Origin: Shewanella hanedai
GTDB lineage: Bacteria; Pseudomonadota; Gammaproteobacteria; Enterobacterales; Shewanellaceae
Assembly: GCF_007197645.1 (NCBI RefSeq)
Contig: NZ_VKGK01000016.1
Coordinates: 1 to 64,000 of the forward strand
Length of the DNA: 64,000 bases
Reading direction: 5' to 3'
Positions 63,116 to 64,000 of the stretch are shown piece after piece. How positions within the stretch are numbered: the first letter of the stretch is position 1; each line of letters begins with the position of its first letter. Under the pieces are notes generated by a model that made no database searches, was not told where the DNA came from, and worked only from the letters and a program-made list of their open reading frames with translations. A program made the position numbers and the translations under genes.

Positions 63116-64000
<885 letters not shown>

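Overview
The window looks like a chromosomal segment of a Shewanella-type marine gammaproteobacterium. Gene content points there: two tandem formate dehydrogenase operons with the DUF3305/DUF3306/ferredoxin/TorD accessory block, a moaABCDE-modABC run, tandem gltS genes, a DUF2986 mini-protein, a GlyGly-CTERM M6 protease, ETF-ubiquinone oxidoreductase, UbiC and RlmF, with moderate GC and many sensory proteins. The assignment rests on recognition of gene content, not on a search. I see no phage, plasmid, rRNA, tRNA or CRISPR features.

Layout. 1-6.8 kb: edge of an unknown gene, a large GGDEF/EAL signalling protein, ferritin, a 41-residue cysteine-motif ORF, then moeA-moeB. 6.8-11.2 kb: two small lipoproteins (YecR-like and a triplicated DUF333 protein), then a five-gene translationally coupled operon that I read as a bufferin (copper-binding RiPP) operon with its own ECF sigma and anti-sigma factors. 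11.3-15.9 kb: tandem gltS genes, two mini-proteins (DUF2986, Pmp3/YqaE) and an RluA-like pseudouridine synthase. 15.9-18.9 kb: BOF protein, PepSY protein, response regulator and histidine kinase. 19-24.7 kb: moaA-B-C-D-E-modA-B-C in one direction behind a Moco riboswitch and a CRP-like site. 24.9-35.9 kb: ETF-QO, a chemoreceptor, a DUF4870 gene split by a MITE, a MOSC protein, acetyltransferases, a diguanylate cyclase, a PfkB kinase and a LysR regulator. 35.9-53.6 kb: a HemN-like radical SAM protein and the formate dehydrogenase region. 54-64 kb: housekeeping and miscellaneous genes, a second MITE, a secreted metalloprotease and the C-terminal part of a GH63-type glucosidase running off the window.

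The unifying theme is molybdenum. Molybdate uptake (ModABC), molybdopterin synthesis (MoaA-E), metal insertion (MoeA, with MoeB activating MoaD), Moco sensing (riboswitch), a MOSC protein, the sulfurtransferase FdhD, and two complete membrane-bound Tat-exported formate dehydrogenases (FdhABC plus an FdhX-type Tat peptide each) lie within about 48 kb. A one-component regulator joining an excisionase-type helix-turn-helix to a periplasmic-binding-protein-like domain sits directly after fdhD and is a good candidate local regulator. The CRP-like site before moaA fits the known role of CRP in Shewanella anaerobic respiration.

Most notable points: the bufferin operon with embedded sigma/anti-sigma genes; the two-operon fdh locus with uncharacterised DUF3305, DUF3306 and FdhX proteins; an FdhD whose usual CxxC is reduced to one cysteine; a GGACA repeat pair in the fdhD/DUF3305 promoter region; a DUF4870 gene demonstrably split by a 266-bp MITE; and an inverted 11-bp repeat between two divergent lipoprotein genes.
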